From CBDDLD01 sp965250025 (GTDB lineage Bacteria > Bacteroidota > Bacteroidia > Flavobacteriales > Flavobacteriaceae): a DNA stretch of 64,000 bases. Position numbers and translations under genes: made by a program. The stretch covers positions 434,001-498,000 of the forward strand of contig OZ252283.1 in assembly GCA_965250025.1 (NCBI GenBank). Reading direction: 5' to 3'. Below the pieces are notes generated by a model, which was not told the origin of the DNA, ran no database searches, and worked only from the letters and a program-made list of their open reading frames with translations. Shown here piece after piece: positions 1 through 9,094 of this stretch (its first letter is position 1; each line of letters starts with the position of its first letter).

Positions 1-127
1 ATAAACCATTGCTAAAGTCTGTTGGTAATATTACTGCGGCGGCAGTAACAGGACCTGCTAAACAACCTCTTCCGGCTTCGTCTGTGCCGCATTCTAATGT
101 ATTGTACGTTAATGATTGTTTAAGCAT
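1..127 (-). CDS. rnhB: Ribonuclease HII, N-terminal part (runs off the window)
   Basis: Reading the minus strand from the ATG at 127 gives about 42 residues that begin MLKQSLTYNTLECGTDEAGRG and continue with CLAGPVTAAAVILP. The DEAGRG motif holds the first catalytic aspartate of RNase HII, and the following GPV-AAAV-L stretch is typical of the family. The enzyme nicks the RNA strand of RNA/DNA hybrids and starts removal of misincorporated ribonucleotides in the cytoplasm. Only the first fifth of the protein is present because the rest lies beyond position 1. The gene is divergent from the SusC operon, with about 200 bp between them. Confidence 0.9.
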   Translation of the reverse strand, partial: MLKQSLTYNTLECGTDEAGRGCLAGPVTAAAVILPTDFSNGL

Positions 128-333
128 GCTAGAATAAAGATGATACAATATATTATAATATTAAAAAAACAGCATGTATTAATAGCACTTTTTTAATGTT
201 TAAAATAATGAATGCAAAATTGCCAAATTATTAAGTTTTATAGTGGTTTTGTTAACATTTTTTTAGCGTATTCGCTTGGATATTTAATATTTTATTAAGA
301 TGTTTGCCGTAGACTAACTCAAATAATTGTTTT

Positions 334-3300
334 ATGAAATTAAAGTTAACATGGTTATTAACGCTATTCATGGCGTTTGTGATGCAGTTTTCTTTTGCAC
401 AAGAGAAAACTATCACAGGTACAGTTACGGCCGCTTCTGACGGTCTGCCATTACCGGGTGTAAATGTAATTGTAAAGGGTACCGCGCGTGGTACGCAAAC
501 AGATTTTGACGGTAAGTATTCTGTCAAAGCAAATCAAGGAGATGTTTTGATATTCTCTTACGTCAGTATGACTGACCAAGAAGTCCCAGTTGGAGCATCC
601 AATACTATTGACATTACAATGAGTGAGGATGTATCTGAATTAGATGAGGTCATTGTAACTGCCTATGGGGGTACAACTACTCTTAAAAAGAATGCATCAT
701 CTTTGGTTGCCGTAAAGGGTGACGATTTTAAGGAGAGAGCAAATGCTTCTGCATTACAAAACTTACAAGGTAATGTGGCTGGTTTAGCTGTTGCTACAGG
801 TAATGGTCAGCCAGGTGTTGATCCAGTAATATTATTAAGAGGTGTTGGTAGTATTAACAGTAGTACTAACCCATTATTTATTGTTGATGGTATACCTGTT
901 AGTGGAGGTATCAGTGATATAAACCCTCAGGATATTGAATCTTACACGGTGTTAAAAGATGCTGCTGCAGCTAACATCTATGGAACAAGAGCTGCGAACG
1001 GCGCAATTATTATAACCACAAAAAAGGCTCAGTTTAACGAATCGTTAAGTTTTACATACAGTACTTCATATGGTTATAGTGAGTTACAAGATCAGCCTTT
1101 TGAATTGATGAATACAGGTGAGATCCTTCGTTGGCAAAGAACTAACGGTGATGGATTAGGTAATGGGTTGACTGATGCTGAAATAAATGCTATTGCTGCT
1201 CAAACCAATACATCATGGACCGATGTTTTCTTTAGAAGAGGTGTGACTACGTCTCATGATTTAGCAATATCTTCAGGTTCTGAAAAAACAACGAATCGTA
1301 CATCACTTCAATATTTTGAGCAAGATGGTATTTTCATTGGTTCAGACTATAAACGTTTTTCTTTAAGAAATAACTTTACGGGGCGTTCAGCGAATGAGAA
1401 ATTCGACTATAATTTAAATATAGGTTTGACATTTTCTAAAACTAATGAAGTTGCTGATAATGCAGGGTCGGGAAGTACATTCTTTAACCCATTTAGTGCG
1501 GCGCTACAAGGTTTACCGTACTTGAGTATTTACAACCCTGATGGTAGTCAAACCATTGATGGTGGTATCGCCCCTGGTGATGCAACTGCGATATTAGCTT
1601 CAGGAGCAACAAACTTCCCATACGTATTGCTAAACAGTTTAGCATTGAATACAGACCTTGAAGAAGACCTAAGAATACTAGTAGGATTTAATGCCAATTA
1701 TAACTTTGCTAAAAATCTTACAGCAGGTATTCGTTTAGGAGCTGACCTTTTCACAAGAAGACGATTAGAGATTTTACATCCAGAGAGTATACTTGGACCT
1801 TTCCAATCTGCTCAAGGTGTGAATGCACAATTTGGAGGTATCCAAGAAGAAACATACAATAGAGACTTTAGATTTAACTCCGTTACGAAGTTGAATTATA
1901 GCAATGTATTTGCTAATAAGCATTCGTTAGATGTTTCTGTATTTTTAGAATACATTAGAGGATTTTCTAATTCAATTGATTATGATCAATTTGGTATAGA
2001 TCCTAGATTAATTGGTACAGGTTCTGGTTTTATTAGTGGTAATACTACAGAAGTTATCGGTGGTGCTACAACCAACCCTTATATTCCTAACGTTAATTCT
2101 ACAACATTCAGAGCAGGAACATTATCTGTGTTTGGAACTCTGGATTATGAATATGATGGTAAATATGGTTTTGCTGCTACTGTTAGACGTGATAACTCAT
2201 TCCGATTTGTTAACGATAATAAATGGGGGACATTCTGGTCTGTAGCTGGTCGTTGGAATATTAGTGAAGAAAAATTCATGGAAGACTCTGCATTCGATTT
2301 ACTGAAGCTTAGAGCTTCTTACGGAGAGTCTGGTAACGATTTAATTGACGGTGCATTTTACCTGACTAACCCTATTGTAAGAGAAGTATTTACATCTGGT
2401 TTAGGTTACAATGGTACTAATGCCACTGTACCAACCGGTAGAGCAAACGTTGCCGCTAAATGGGAAACTACAAAGCTGACCAATATTGGTATAGATTTCG
2501 GTGTATGGAATAGCCGATTAAGTGGTTCTTTAGAGGTCTATGAAAAAATAACAGATGACTTATATCAAAGTAATCAGATCAGTTTGATTAATGGTCAAAG
2601 AAGCTTACTATCAAATATTGGTACAATATCGAATAAAGGTTTTGAAGTTAACTTAAGATACGATATCATCAGAGATAAAGACTGGTATGTGTCTGTTAAT
2701 GCTAACGGATCTTTCAATAAGAATGAGGTTGAAGAATTACCACCTTCTACCAATGGACTTGTTTTTGCAGGAGGTTCACAAGCATTAGGAACCGGAGAAG
2801 CTTCAAACGAGTTTTATTTGGTAAGATATGCAGGAGTTAACCCATCAAATGGTAATCCGCTTTTCTACACAAGAGATGGTAATTTAACAGAGCAATTAAC
2901 TGATGATGATCGTGTATTTACGGATAAGTTTTCAATTCCTAGCTGGAATGGAGGTTTTGGTTTCAACGTAAGTTATAAAGACTTTGATTTATCAACACAG
3001 TGGTCATTTGCTGCTGATGTTTACAGAAATAACTTAGACTTTGCTAGTTTACAAGAAGTATCTCAGGGATCTGTAGAAGATGGAAGAAACAGATCTGTAA
3101 CTTTATTTAACGGATGGCAAAATCCAGGAGACATCACCGACATCCCAAGAGTTGGATCTCAATTAAATAGTGTAGATTATATCAACCAAACGGATAGATA
3201 TTTAGAAGATGCATCATTCTTGAGATTAAGAAACATTACGTTTGGATATACACTTCCAGAAAAAGCGCTTGAAAAGTTACCGATAACTGGTCTTAGACTA

Positions 3301-3435
3301 TATGTGCAAGGTGAAAACTTATTGACCTTTACGAAGTATAGAGGATGGGATCCTGAAGCTGGCTTTAGAGGAACAGATAGAGGTCAATTCCCGACACCAA
3401 AAATATACACTTTTGGTGCGACAATAAACTTTTAA
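334..3435 (+). CDS. SusC/RagA-family TonB-linked outer membrane transporter
   Basis: This 1033-residue protein starts with a signal peptide that ends near FSFAQ (residue 23). Next comes a carboxypeptidase-D regulatory-like beta-sandwich (about 27-105: ITGTVT, LPGVNVIVKGT, TDFDGKYSV). A TonB-box-like segment (LDEVIVTAYG, about 103-112) leads into a plug domain with the SusC signature around VILLRGVGSIN and PLFIVDGIPV. The rest is a beta-barrel ending in aromatic ATINF, as outer membrane barrels do. The family imports large ligands, usually oligosaccharides or peptides, powered by TonB-ExbB-ExbD. It heads a tight operon with the SusD-like gene 10 bp downstream. No glycoside hydrolase, sulfatase or peptidase is adjacent, so the substrate is unknown. 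Confidence 0.95.
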   Translation: MKLKLTWLLTLFMAFVMQFSFAQEKTITGTVTAASDGLPLPGVNVIVKGTARGTQTDFDGKYSVKANQGDVLIFSYVSMTDQEVPVGASNTIDITMSEDVSELDEVIVTAYGGTTTLKKNASSLVAVKGDDFKERANASALQNLQGNVAGLAVATGNGQPGVDPVILLRGVGSINSSTNPLFIVDGIPVSGGISDINPQDIESYTVLKDAAAANIYGTRAANGAIIITTKKAQFNESLSFTYSTSYGYSELQDQPFELMNTGEILRWQRTNGDGLGNGLTDAEINAIAAQTNTSWTDVFFRRGVTTSHDLAISSGSEKTTNRTSLQYFEQDGIFIGSDYKRFSLRNNFTGRSANEKFDYNLNIGLTFSKTNEVADNAGSGSTFFNPFSAALQGLPYLSIYNPDGSQTIDGGIAPGDATAILASGATNFPYVLLNSLALNTDLEEDLRILVGFNANYNFAKNLTAGIRLGADLFTRRRLEILHPESILGPFQSAQGVNAQFGGIQEETYNRDFRFNSVTKLNYSNVFANKHSLDVSVFLEYIRGFSNSIDYDQFGIDPRLIGTGSGFISGNTTEVIGGATTNPYIPNVNSTTFRAGTLSVFGTLDYEYDGKYGFAATVRRDNSFRFVNDNKWGTFWSVAGRWNISEEKFMEDSAFDLLKLRASYGESGNDLIDGAFYLTNPIVREVFTSGLGYNGTNATVPTGRANVAAKWETTKLTNIGIDFGVWNSRLSGSLEVYEKITDDLYQSNQISLINGQRSLLSNIGTISNKGFEVNLRYDIIRDKDWYVSVNANGSFNKNEVEELPPSTNGLVFAGGSQALGTGEASNEFYLVRYAGVNPSNGNPLFYTRDGNLTEQLTDDDRVFTDKFSIPSWNGGFGFNVSYKDFDLSTQWSFAADVYRNNLDFASLQEVSQGSVEDGRNRSVTLFNGWQNPGDITDIPRVGSQLNSVDYINQTDRYLEDASFLRLRNITFGYTLPEKALEKLPITGLRLYVQGENLLTFTKYRGWDPEAGFRGTDRGQFPTPKIYTFGATINF

Positions 3436-3445
3436 AAAAAATATC

Positions 3446-4924
3446 ATGAAAAGAAATAAATATTTAATATTACTAGTTTTAGCTGTAATATTTGGTTGCC
3501 AAGATGCTACAGATATCGTGCAACCAAACGAGTTGGGTCTTACAAATGCTTTTCGAAATTTGGATGATGTAGAGAGTGCCATGTTTGGTGTTTATTCTGC
3601 ATATGGACCAGATTTTGGAAGTAATGGAGTAGGTAACTCTATATACTATAATGCTGTAGGTTCAGATAATATAAAGGCTGGTGTGGCTTCTAACGGTCAG
3701 GGATCGTCGGAGTATGCTTATCAGGTAGACATCACAGGATCTACTGCTTCAGATAATGTATGGGCTAACAGATATGCAACAATATTCAGGGCCAATATAG
3801 CTTTATCGGCTTTGGATATCCAAACTATCGATCCAGCTGAAGAAACAAGAGCTAACCATATCAGAGGCCAATTGCTTGGTTTAAGAGCGTTATCTCATTT
3901 TGACTTATTTCAGTATTACACACCTGACTATCAGGATGCTGATGGATTAGCAGTGATTAATGTAGACTTTATTCCGGTAGCAACAGGGAGTTTTCCAAGA
4001 AATACAGTTGCGGAAACCATTGCTTTTATCAGACAAGATCTAAATGACGCTGAAGCTTTACTTGATGATGCCGATGCTAATGCCTCTACAAGATTCTTTA
4101 TCACTAAGGATGTTATCAAAGTATTGAAGGTGAAGCTAATGCTATTAGAAGGTGATTATGCGAATCCACAATTGATGACGATGATTGATGAATTGTTAGC
4201 AGATTATCCGTTAGCAACAACATTACAATACACACTTATGTATTTAGATGCGGATACTACTGAAGTTATTTTCCGACTTTCAAGAGTTCAGGGAACTAAT
4301 GGGATAGGTGCTTTATTCTATTTCAATCAAGTTGATCCGGATGATGCTTACTTAGAAGCTTCAAATGGATTATACAACACCTTAGATGAGTTAAGTAATG
4401 ATGTAAGATTAGGAGCTAGTATTAGCCAACCTCTAAGTAATATAGTAGGAGTTAATGATCCTGATAACCTTATCTTAATCAATAAATATCCTGGTTCTGG
4501 AGATGGTTTGCAAATCAATGATATTAAAATAATGAGAGCTTCTGAAATTCAGTTGATCAAAGCTGAAGTTCAAGCAAGAAATAATATGTTGACTCAAGCT
4601 GCTACAACGATACAAGAATTGAGAAATGTAAGAACAGGTTCTCCTATAGCAGCAGAGAATTATACCGATACCAACGATGCGCTTTTAGATATTATGGAGG
4701 AAAGACGTAGAGAGCTTTGTTTTGAAGGTCACAGATGGTTAGATATCAAGAGAATTGGAGGAGATTTAAACCTTGGTATTAATAGATTAGATGTGGATTG
4801 TGAATCTTTCGATGCACCATGTTTAATTCCTGCCAATGATTTTAGATTTACTTTAGGTATACCACAAGCTGAATTACAAGGTAACAATGCTATTCAGCAA
4901 AACCCCGGTTATCCAACGAATTAG
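3446..4924 (+). CDS. SusD/RagB-family nutrient-binding outer membrane lipoprotein
   Basis: The 492-residue protein has a lipoprotein signal with lipobox VIFGC, so Cys18 is the likely lipid anchor. The body is alpha-helical and TPR-like, with the SusD motif near the C-terminus (MEERRRELCFEGHRWLDIKR) followed by the usual final substrate-side region. SusD proteins form a lid over their SusC partner at the cell surface and capture the ligand. It follows susC by 10 bp and is surely cotranscribed. The ligand cannot be read from the sequence. Family assignment is secure; specificity is open. Confidence 0.94.
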   Translation: MKRNKYLILLVLAVIFGCQDATDIVQPNELGLTNAFRNLDDVESAMFGVYSAYGPDFGSNGVGNSIYYNAVGSDNIKAGVASNGQGSSEYAYQVDITGSTASDNVWANRYATIFRANIALSALDIQTIDPAEETRANHIRGQLLGLRALSHFDLFQYYTPDYQDADGLAVINVDFIPVATGSFPRNTVAETIAFIRQDLNDAEALLDDADANASTRFFITKDVIKVLKVKLMLLEGDYANPQLMTMIDELLADYPLATTLQYTLMYLDADTTEVIFRLSRVQGTNGIGALFYFNQVDPDDAYLEASNGLYNTLDELSNDVRLGASISQPLSNIVGVNDPDNLILINKYPGSGDGLQINDIKIMRASEIQLIKAEVQARNNMLTQAATTIQELRNVRTGSPIAAENYTDTNDALLDIMEERRRELCFEGHRWLDIKRIGGDLNLGINRLDVDCESFDAPCLIPANDFRFTLGIPQAELQGNNAIQQNPGYPTN

Positions 4925-4944
4925 AAATTAAATAATTATTGATT

Positions 4945-5793
4945 ATGAAAAATATATTAAAAATATTCATCCCATTATTTTGCTTGGTTGCTTTCACTTC
5001 ATGTGATGAAGAGATAGAGCCATCAATACAAAATGGTAATGAAGCACAAAACAGAACGTTTTTGGGCTTTACACAGGCTGCTTATAACCTTCCTGTGACA
5101 ATAGACGATACAGGTTCATTAACTGTACCTTTAAATGCAAGTACAATATCTAGTGCTGACAGAACCTATAACATTGTTTTAGATGCAGAGGCTTCTACAG
5201 CCGATCCTATGACTTATACATTACCTAGTTCAATAACTATTCCTGCTAATTCTTATCAGGGTACCATGGAAATTATAGGTATGGATAATGATTTGGTAGA
5301 TGCTGAAATCAAAACGATTGTGTTCTCTTTAGAAGGTGCGCCTGATAATGTGGATATGGATACAAACGTTATAACGGTTAATGTTTTTGAAGTATGTCCA
5401 GTACCAGACGATTATTTAGTAGGATCTTATACTATTGCAGATAGTAATGGTAATTTCCCTGTAGGAGAAACAGTAACGGTATCTGTAGGTAATACATCAG
5501 AAGAGCGCGTTTTTGAAACGACATTCTTACCAGGAACCGGAGTTGCTACAGTTGTACCAGTAAGATTCACTTTAGCATGTAATGTATTTAATTTATCTGC
5601 TGATATTGATATCTCAGTATCGTGTACTGCGGGTAACCCACCATTCTATATTTTAACAAGTGCAGCAGCTGATAATTCTACGTACTCGTTAGCATCAGAT
5701 ATGGTACATACTATTAATTATAGAGAAGATCCATTTACTTCATGTGCAGCGACTTCTACAATACAGAATTTTACACTAACTAATAATAATTAA
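4945..5793 (+). CDS. Surface lipoprotein of the SusCD operon, unknown function
   Basis: I place the start at the ATG at 4945, because the longer reading needs a TTG six bases upstream and would spoil the signal peptide. The resulting protein of about 282 residues has lipobox VAFTSC followed by acidic DEEIEPS. An acidic stretch just after the lipid-bearing cysteine resembles the lipoprotein export signal known from Capnocytophaga and Flavobacterium, so surface exposure is likely. The body is beta-rich with Calx-beta or Ig-like character (SADRTYNIVLD, ITVNVFEVCPVPDDYLVGSY) and several cysteines in the C-terminal half. Position 3 in a SusCD operon suggests an accessory ligand-binding lipoprotein (inference). 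Confidence 0.8.
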   Translation: MKNILKIFIPLFCLVAFTSCDEEIEPSIQNGNEAQNRTFLGFTQAAYNLPVTIDDTGSLTVPLNASTISSADRTYNIVLDAEASTADPMTYTLPSSITIPANSYQGTMEIIGMDNDLVDAEIKTIVFSLEGAPDNVDMDTNVITVNVFEVCPVPDDYLVGSYTIADSNGNFPVGETVTVSVGNTSEERVFETTFLPGTGVATVVPVRFTLACNVFNLSADIDISVSCTAGNPPFYILTSAAADNSTYSLASDMVHTINYREDPFTSCAATSTIQNFTLTNNN

Positions 5794-5799
5794 TATACT

Positions 5800-6795
5800 A
5801 TGAAGAATTTTTATAAAAAGATATTAGTCCCTTTTATCATTGTACTATTAGTTGTTAGTTGTGATGATAGTGAAGGTGATAATGAAGGGAAATTTGATGA
5901 CAACCCTCAAACAGGATGGGTGCAATTAGTTTCTGATACCCCTTATGAAATTACTTTAGATAATTTTGATAGTTCATCACCACTTAGAGTACCAGTATTT
6001 GTAAACGTACCTGTAAGTACAACTCCTTTAAACATTAGCTATGAGCTAGTGCCTGTGTCAGGAGCAAATCCAAATACACTTTTTTCTAATGACGGTGTAG
6101 TGACTAATTTAGCTGGAGAATCTGCTCATTTCTTCTTTGATGAACTTGAAGGCGGTGGCTTTGATACGGATGACGCACTTGACAATATTGAAAATATACC
6201 TACGGTTAATTTTGATATGACAGAAGCGGCTAACATTACTGAGCCTATGGTTTTTGATCTTGTACTTACATCAACTGACAGATCTACTGTAGGTGTTGGT
6301 ATAGATGGATCAGAAAGACCAACAACAGTAAGAGTGGAAATTTGCCCTATGTTAGAGACAGCTGTAGCTCCTCTATTAGCAGATTCAACATTCTTTGTTG
6401 GAGATTATAACCTTATGGTAACATCTGGAAACAGTTTATTTGGCGGACCGGTTTTTGCTGATCAAGTTATTACCTTATCAGAAGGTGCCGGAGGAAGTTT
6501 AACCAGAGAATTCACAGTGGTTTATGAGCCAGGTGGTGCTACTAATGAAATGACTGTATCATTCGCTTTTAACGAAGATGGTTCAATTACAGTTGATGAT
6601 GGTTTATCAACTAATATCGGATGTACTAACCTTTTAGTTCTAGGAGGCGATCCAGCAAACATCTTTAGTTTCGATGCATGTACTGTAGCTGAAACTAACA
6701 CGATAACTTTAAATATGTTAGATTTCCAAGGTGGATCTGGAGGATGCGGTGTTGGCGATGTCACACTAACCGTTGTTCTTACAGCAGCAGAATAA
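5800..6795 (+). CDS. Second surface lipoprotein of the SusCD operon, unknown function
   Basis: The 331-residue protein has lipobox LLVVSC followed by the acidic DDSEGDNEGKFDD, a strong surface lipoprotein export signal by flavobacterial standards. The mature protein is beta-rich and acidic, with an EICPM segment that matches the EVCPV region of the preceding lipoprotein (both are followed by a D-x-x-VGDY/VGSY-like motif). The two genes are therefore probably distant paralogs. It is 6 bp after its neighbour and is followed by a strong terminator, so it is the last gene of the operon. Function unknown; a substrate-binding role beside SusD is a guess. Confidence 0.8.
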   Translation: MKNFYKKILVPFIIVLLVVSCDDSEGDNEGKFDDNPQTGWVQLVSDTPYEITLDNFDSSSPLRVPVFVNVPVSTTPLNISYELVPVSGANPNTLFSNDGVVTNLAGESAHFFFDELEGGGFDTDDALDNIENIPTVNFDMTEAANITEPMVFDLVLTSTDRSTVGVGIDGSERPTTVRVEICPMLETAVAPLLADSTFFVGDYNLMVTSGNSLFGGPVFADQVITLSEGAGGSLTREFTVVYEPGGATNEMTVSFAFNEDGSITVDDGLSTNIGCTNLLVLGGDPANIFSFDACTVAETNTITLNMLDFQGGSGGCGVGDVTLTVVLTAAE

Positions 6796-6816
6796 TCTAT
6801 ACATTATAATAAATGT

Positions 6817-6850
6817 AAAAGTCACCAGATAATATCTGGTGACTTTTTTT
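6817..6850 (+). terminator. Rho-independent terminator of the SusCD operon
   Basis: A perfect 10-bp stem (GTCACCAGAT at 6821-6830 with ATCTGGTGAC at 6834-6843) with a 3-nt loop is followed by a run of seven T. The flanking A and T runs extend the stem. It closes the four-gene operon that begins at 334. Confidence 0.92.
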
Positions 6851-6914
6851 GTTATATCTTATTCGGTTTGATACTTTATTTATAATACATACTTTTACGT
6901 CCAATAAGTAAGGA

Positions 6915-8891
6915 ATGAGATATTTATTTAGCTTTTTGTTTTCAATCTGTTTTTTTGCAACGTTCTATGCGCAAGAAGGTAAGTTTAATAAGATTAAAAG
7001 GGATCAAAATCAGGTAGTGATTGATACCTCTAGCGCATTTAAAGGACAAAAACCAGGCAAGAATGTTTCAAAGAAAGATGCTACTATTGATATGTATGCT
7101 ATTATTTCTTACGAGAGGGATACCACATATGTAGATACTACAATATCAATTAAAAAGGAATACAAATACAACTATCTAAGAAAAGATAATTTCAACCTTA
7201 TACAGTTTGCTAATTTAGGACAAACGTACAATACATTAAGCACAGACCTTTCTACGACATATATAAATCCCTTATTTACAGCCAGAGCAAGGCATTTTAA
7301 TTATATGGAAATAGGTGATATCAATTATTACCATGTGCCTACACCTTTAACAGAGCTTTTTTATAAGACAGCATTCGAACAAGGGCAACTACTAGACGCT
7401 TTTTTTACAGTAAACACTTCAAAGCAATTTAACTTTTCAATAGCATATAAAGGTTTAAGGTCTTTAGGAAAGTATCAACATGCGTTAACCAGTACAGGGA
7501 ATTTTAGAGTAACTACCAATTATACGACAAAGAACAGACGCTATTTAATGCGAGGACATATTGTAATGCAAGATTTGTTAAATGAAGAAAATGGAGGCAT
7601 ACAGGATGAAGATATAGAACGGTTTACATCAGGAGAAGAAGAATTTTTAGACCGTTCAGTCTTTGATCCTAATTTTGAAAATGCTGAAAACATACTTGAA
7701 GGGAAAAGGTTTCATTTAGATCATAGATATGTGCTGATCCCCGCCAATGATTCACTCAAAACACATCAAATCGATATTACCAATATAGTCTCATATGAAG
7801 ACAAGTTCTTTAGATATAATCAAGGAGCTCCGCAAACAGATTTCTTTGGGAATGCATTTACCAGTGCCATTAATGATAGAGTAACATTAGAAGACTTCTA
7901 CACTAATCTGGGTGTTGTATATAATAATAGAACGATAGGAAAATTAGATTTTAATGTGGGGTATCATGATATAAATTATGGATATAATAGTGTAGTAGTA
8001 CTAAATGGACAGACCATAAGAAATAGAATAAAAACCAATTATTTTTCTGTAGCAGGAGGTTACCATAAAACAATCAAAGATCTAAAAGTAGAAGGACAGT
8101 TTGGTATTAATTTATCAGATGAAATAAAAGGGAACTATCTAAATGGTAGTTTGAGTTATACTATTAATGATGCTACAGTTTTAAGAGGTGGTATAAATAT
8201 CAATTCAAGATTGCCTAACTATAACCAGTTATTATATCAAAGTGATTACATTAATTACAATTGGGATAATTTTGATGCGTACGAAACAATAAATACACAG
8301 CAACTATCTTTTGCCATAGAATCTGAAAAATACTTAAATGCCTATTTTGATGTATCTAATGTAGATAATTATACATTTTTTAGTTTAACTAATACATTAG
8401 ATGGCGTTAGAATCGTTAGACCAGAACAATATAACGAGTCACTACAGTATTTAAGAGTTAAAGTTCAAAAGGAATTTAAAGTAGGAAAGTTTGCTTTAGA
8501 CAATACAATAATGTATCAAAATGTTACGAGTGATGCAGATGTTTTAAACGTACCAGAGCTTGTTACCAGAAATACTTTATATTTTACAGACCAGCTTTTT
8601 AGGAAAGCATTGACATTACAAACAGGTATTGTATTCAATTATTTTAGTGAGTATAATATGAATAGGTACGATCCGCTACTGGCTGAATTCTATGTTCAAA
8701 ATGAAACCAAACTTGGCGGTTACCCAAGACTAGATTTCTTTATCAATGCAAAAGTTAGACAGACACGAATATTTCTAAAAGCTGAACATTTCAATTCTTC
8801 ATTTACAGGATACGATTATTTCTCTGCACCGAATCATCCATACAGAGACTTTACAGTTAGGTTTGGTTTAGTATGGAACTTCTTTTTATAG
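6915..8891 (+). CDS. Putative outer membrane porin (Porin_10-like beta-barrel)
   Basis: This 658-residue protein has a signal peptide ending near TFYAQ and a beta-barrel pattern throughout, ending in VWNFFL. The segment DTTYVDTTISIKKEYKYNYLRKDNFNLIQFANLGQTYN is the hallmark of the Bacteroidota putative porin family (PF14121-like). These proteins sit in the outer membrane; their solutes are not established. It is preceded by the SusCD terminator and followed by a short terminator at 8897, so it is a single-gene unit. A 7-of-8 match to the -7 box (TACTTTTA) lies about 25 bp upstream. Confidence 0.85.
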   Translation: MRYLFSFLFSICFFATFYAQEGKFNKIKRDQNQVVIDTSSAFKGQKPGKNVSKKDATIDMYAIISYERDTTYVDTTISIKKEYKYNYLRKDNFNLIQFANLGQTYNTLSTDLSTTYINPLFTARARHFNYMEIGDINYYHVPTPLTELFYKTAFEQGQLLDAFFTVNTSKQFNFSIAYKGLRSLGKYQHALTSTGNFRVTTNYTTKNRRYLMRGHIVMQDLLNEENGGIQDEDIERFTSGEEEFLDRSVFDPNFENAENILEGKRFHLDHRYVLIPANDSLKTHQIDITNIVSYEDKFFRYNQGAPQTDFFGNAFTSAINDRVTLEDFYTNLGVVYNNRTIGKLDFNVGYHDINYGYNSVVVLNGQTIRNRIKTNYFSVAGGYHKTIKDLKVEGQFGINLSDEIKGNYLNGSLSYTINDATVLRGGININSRLPNYNQLLYQSDYINYNWDNFDAYETINTQQLSFAIESEKYLNAYFDVSNVDNYTFFSLTNTLDGVRIVRPEQYNESLQYLRVKVQKEFKVGKFALDNTIMYQNVTSDADVLNVPELVTRNTLYFTDQLFRKALTLQTGIVFNYFSEYNMNRYDPLLAEFYVQNETKLGGYPRLDFFINAKVRQTRIFLKAEHFNSSFTGYDYFSAPNHPYRDFTVRFGLVWNFFL

Positions 8892-8896
8892 TACTT

Positions 8897-8918
8897 ACAA
8901 TATTCTGTATTGTTTTTT
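8897..8918 (+). terminator. Short terminator after the porin gene
   Basis: The 6-bp stem ACAATA/TATTGT with loop TTCTG is followed directly by six T, starting 6 bp after the porin stop codon. The stem is AT-rich and weak, but its position and T-tract fit. Confidence 0.65.
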
Positions 8919-9094
8919 GAATGTAACGATTGCTCATATAGAATAATTTATTTCTCTGATAGTTGCTGTATTGCATTTTTGAGTTGCCATATTCTTGTTA
9001 AGAGCAATAAAAAGGTATCAATGCTTCCAATAAGAATCTTCTTATACAGATTTTAACTTCTTTTATCAAGAATCATAAAAAAAGTTATAATCAT

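Noticed and set aside
252..527. 91-codon open frame on the minus strand over the start of the SusC gene
   Set aside because: It is antisense to a clear SusC protein and has no recognisable domain.
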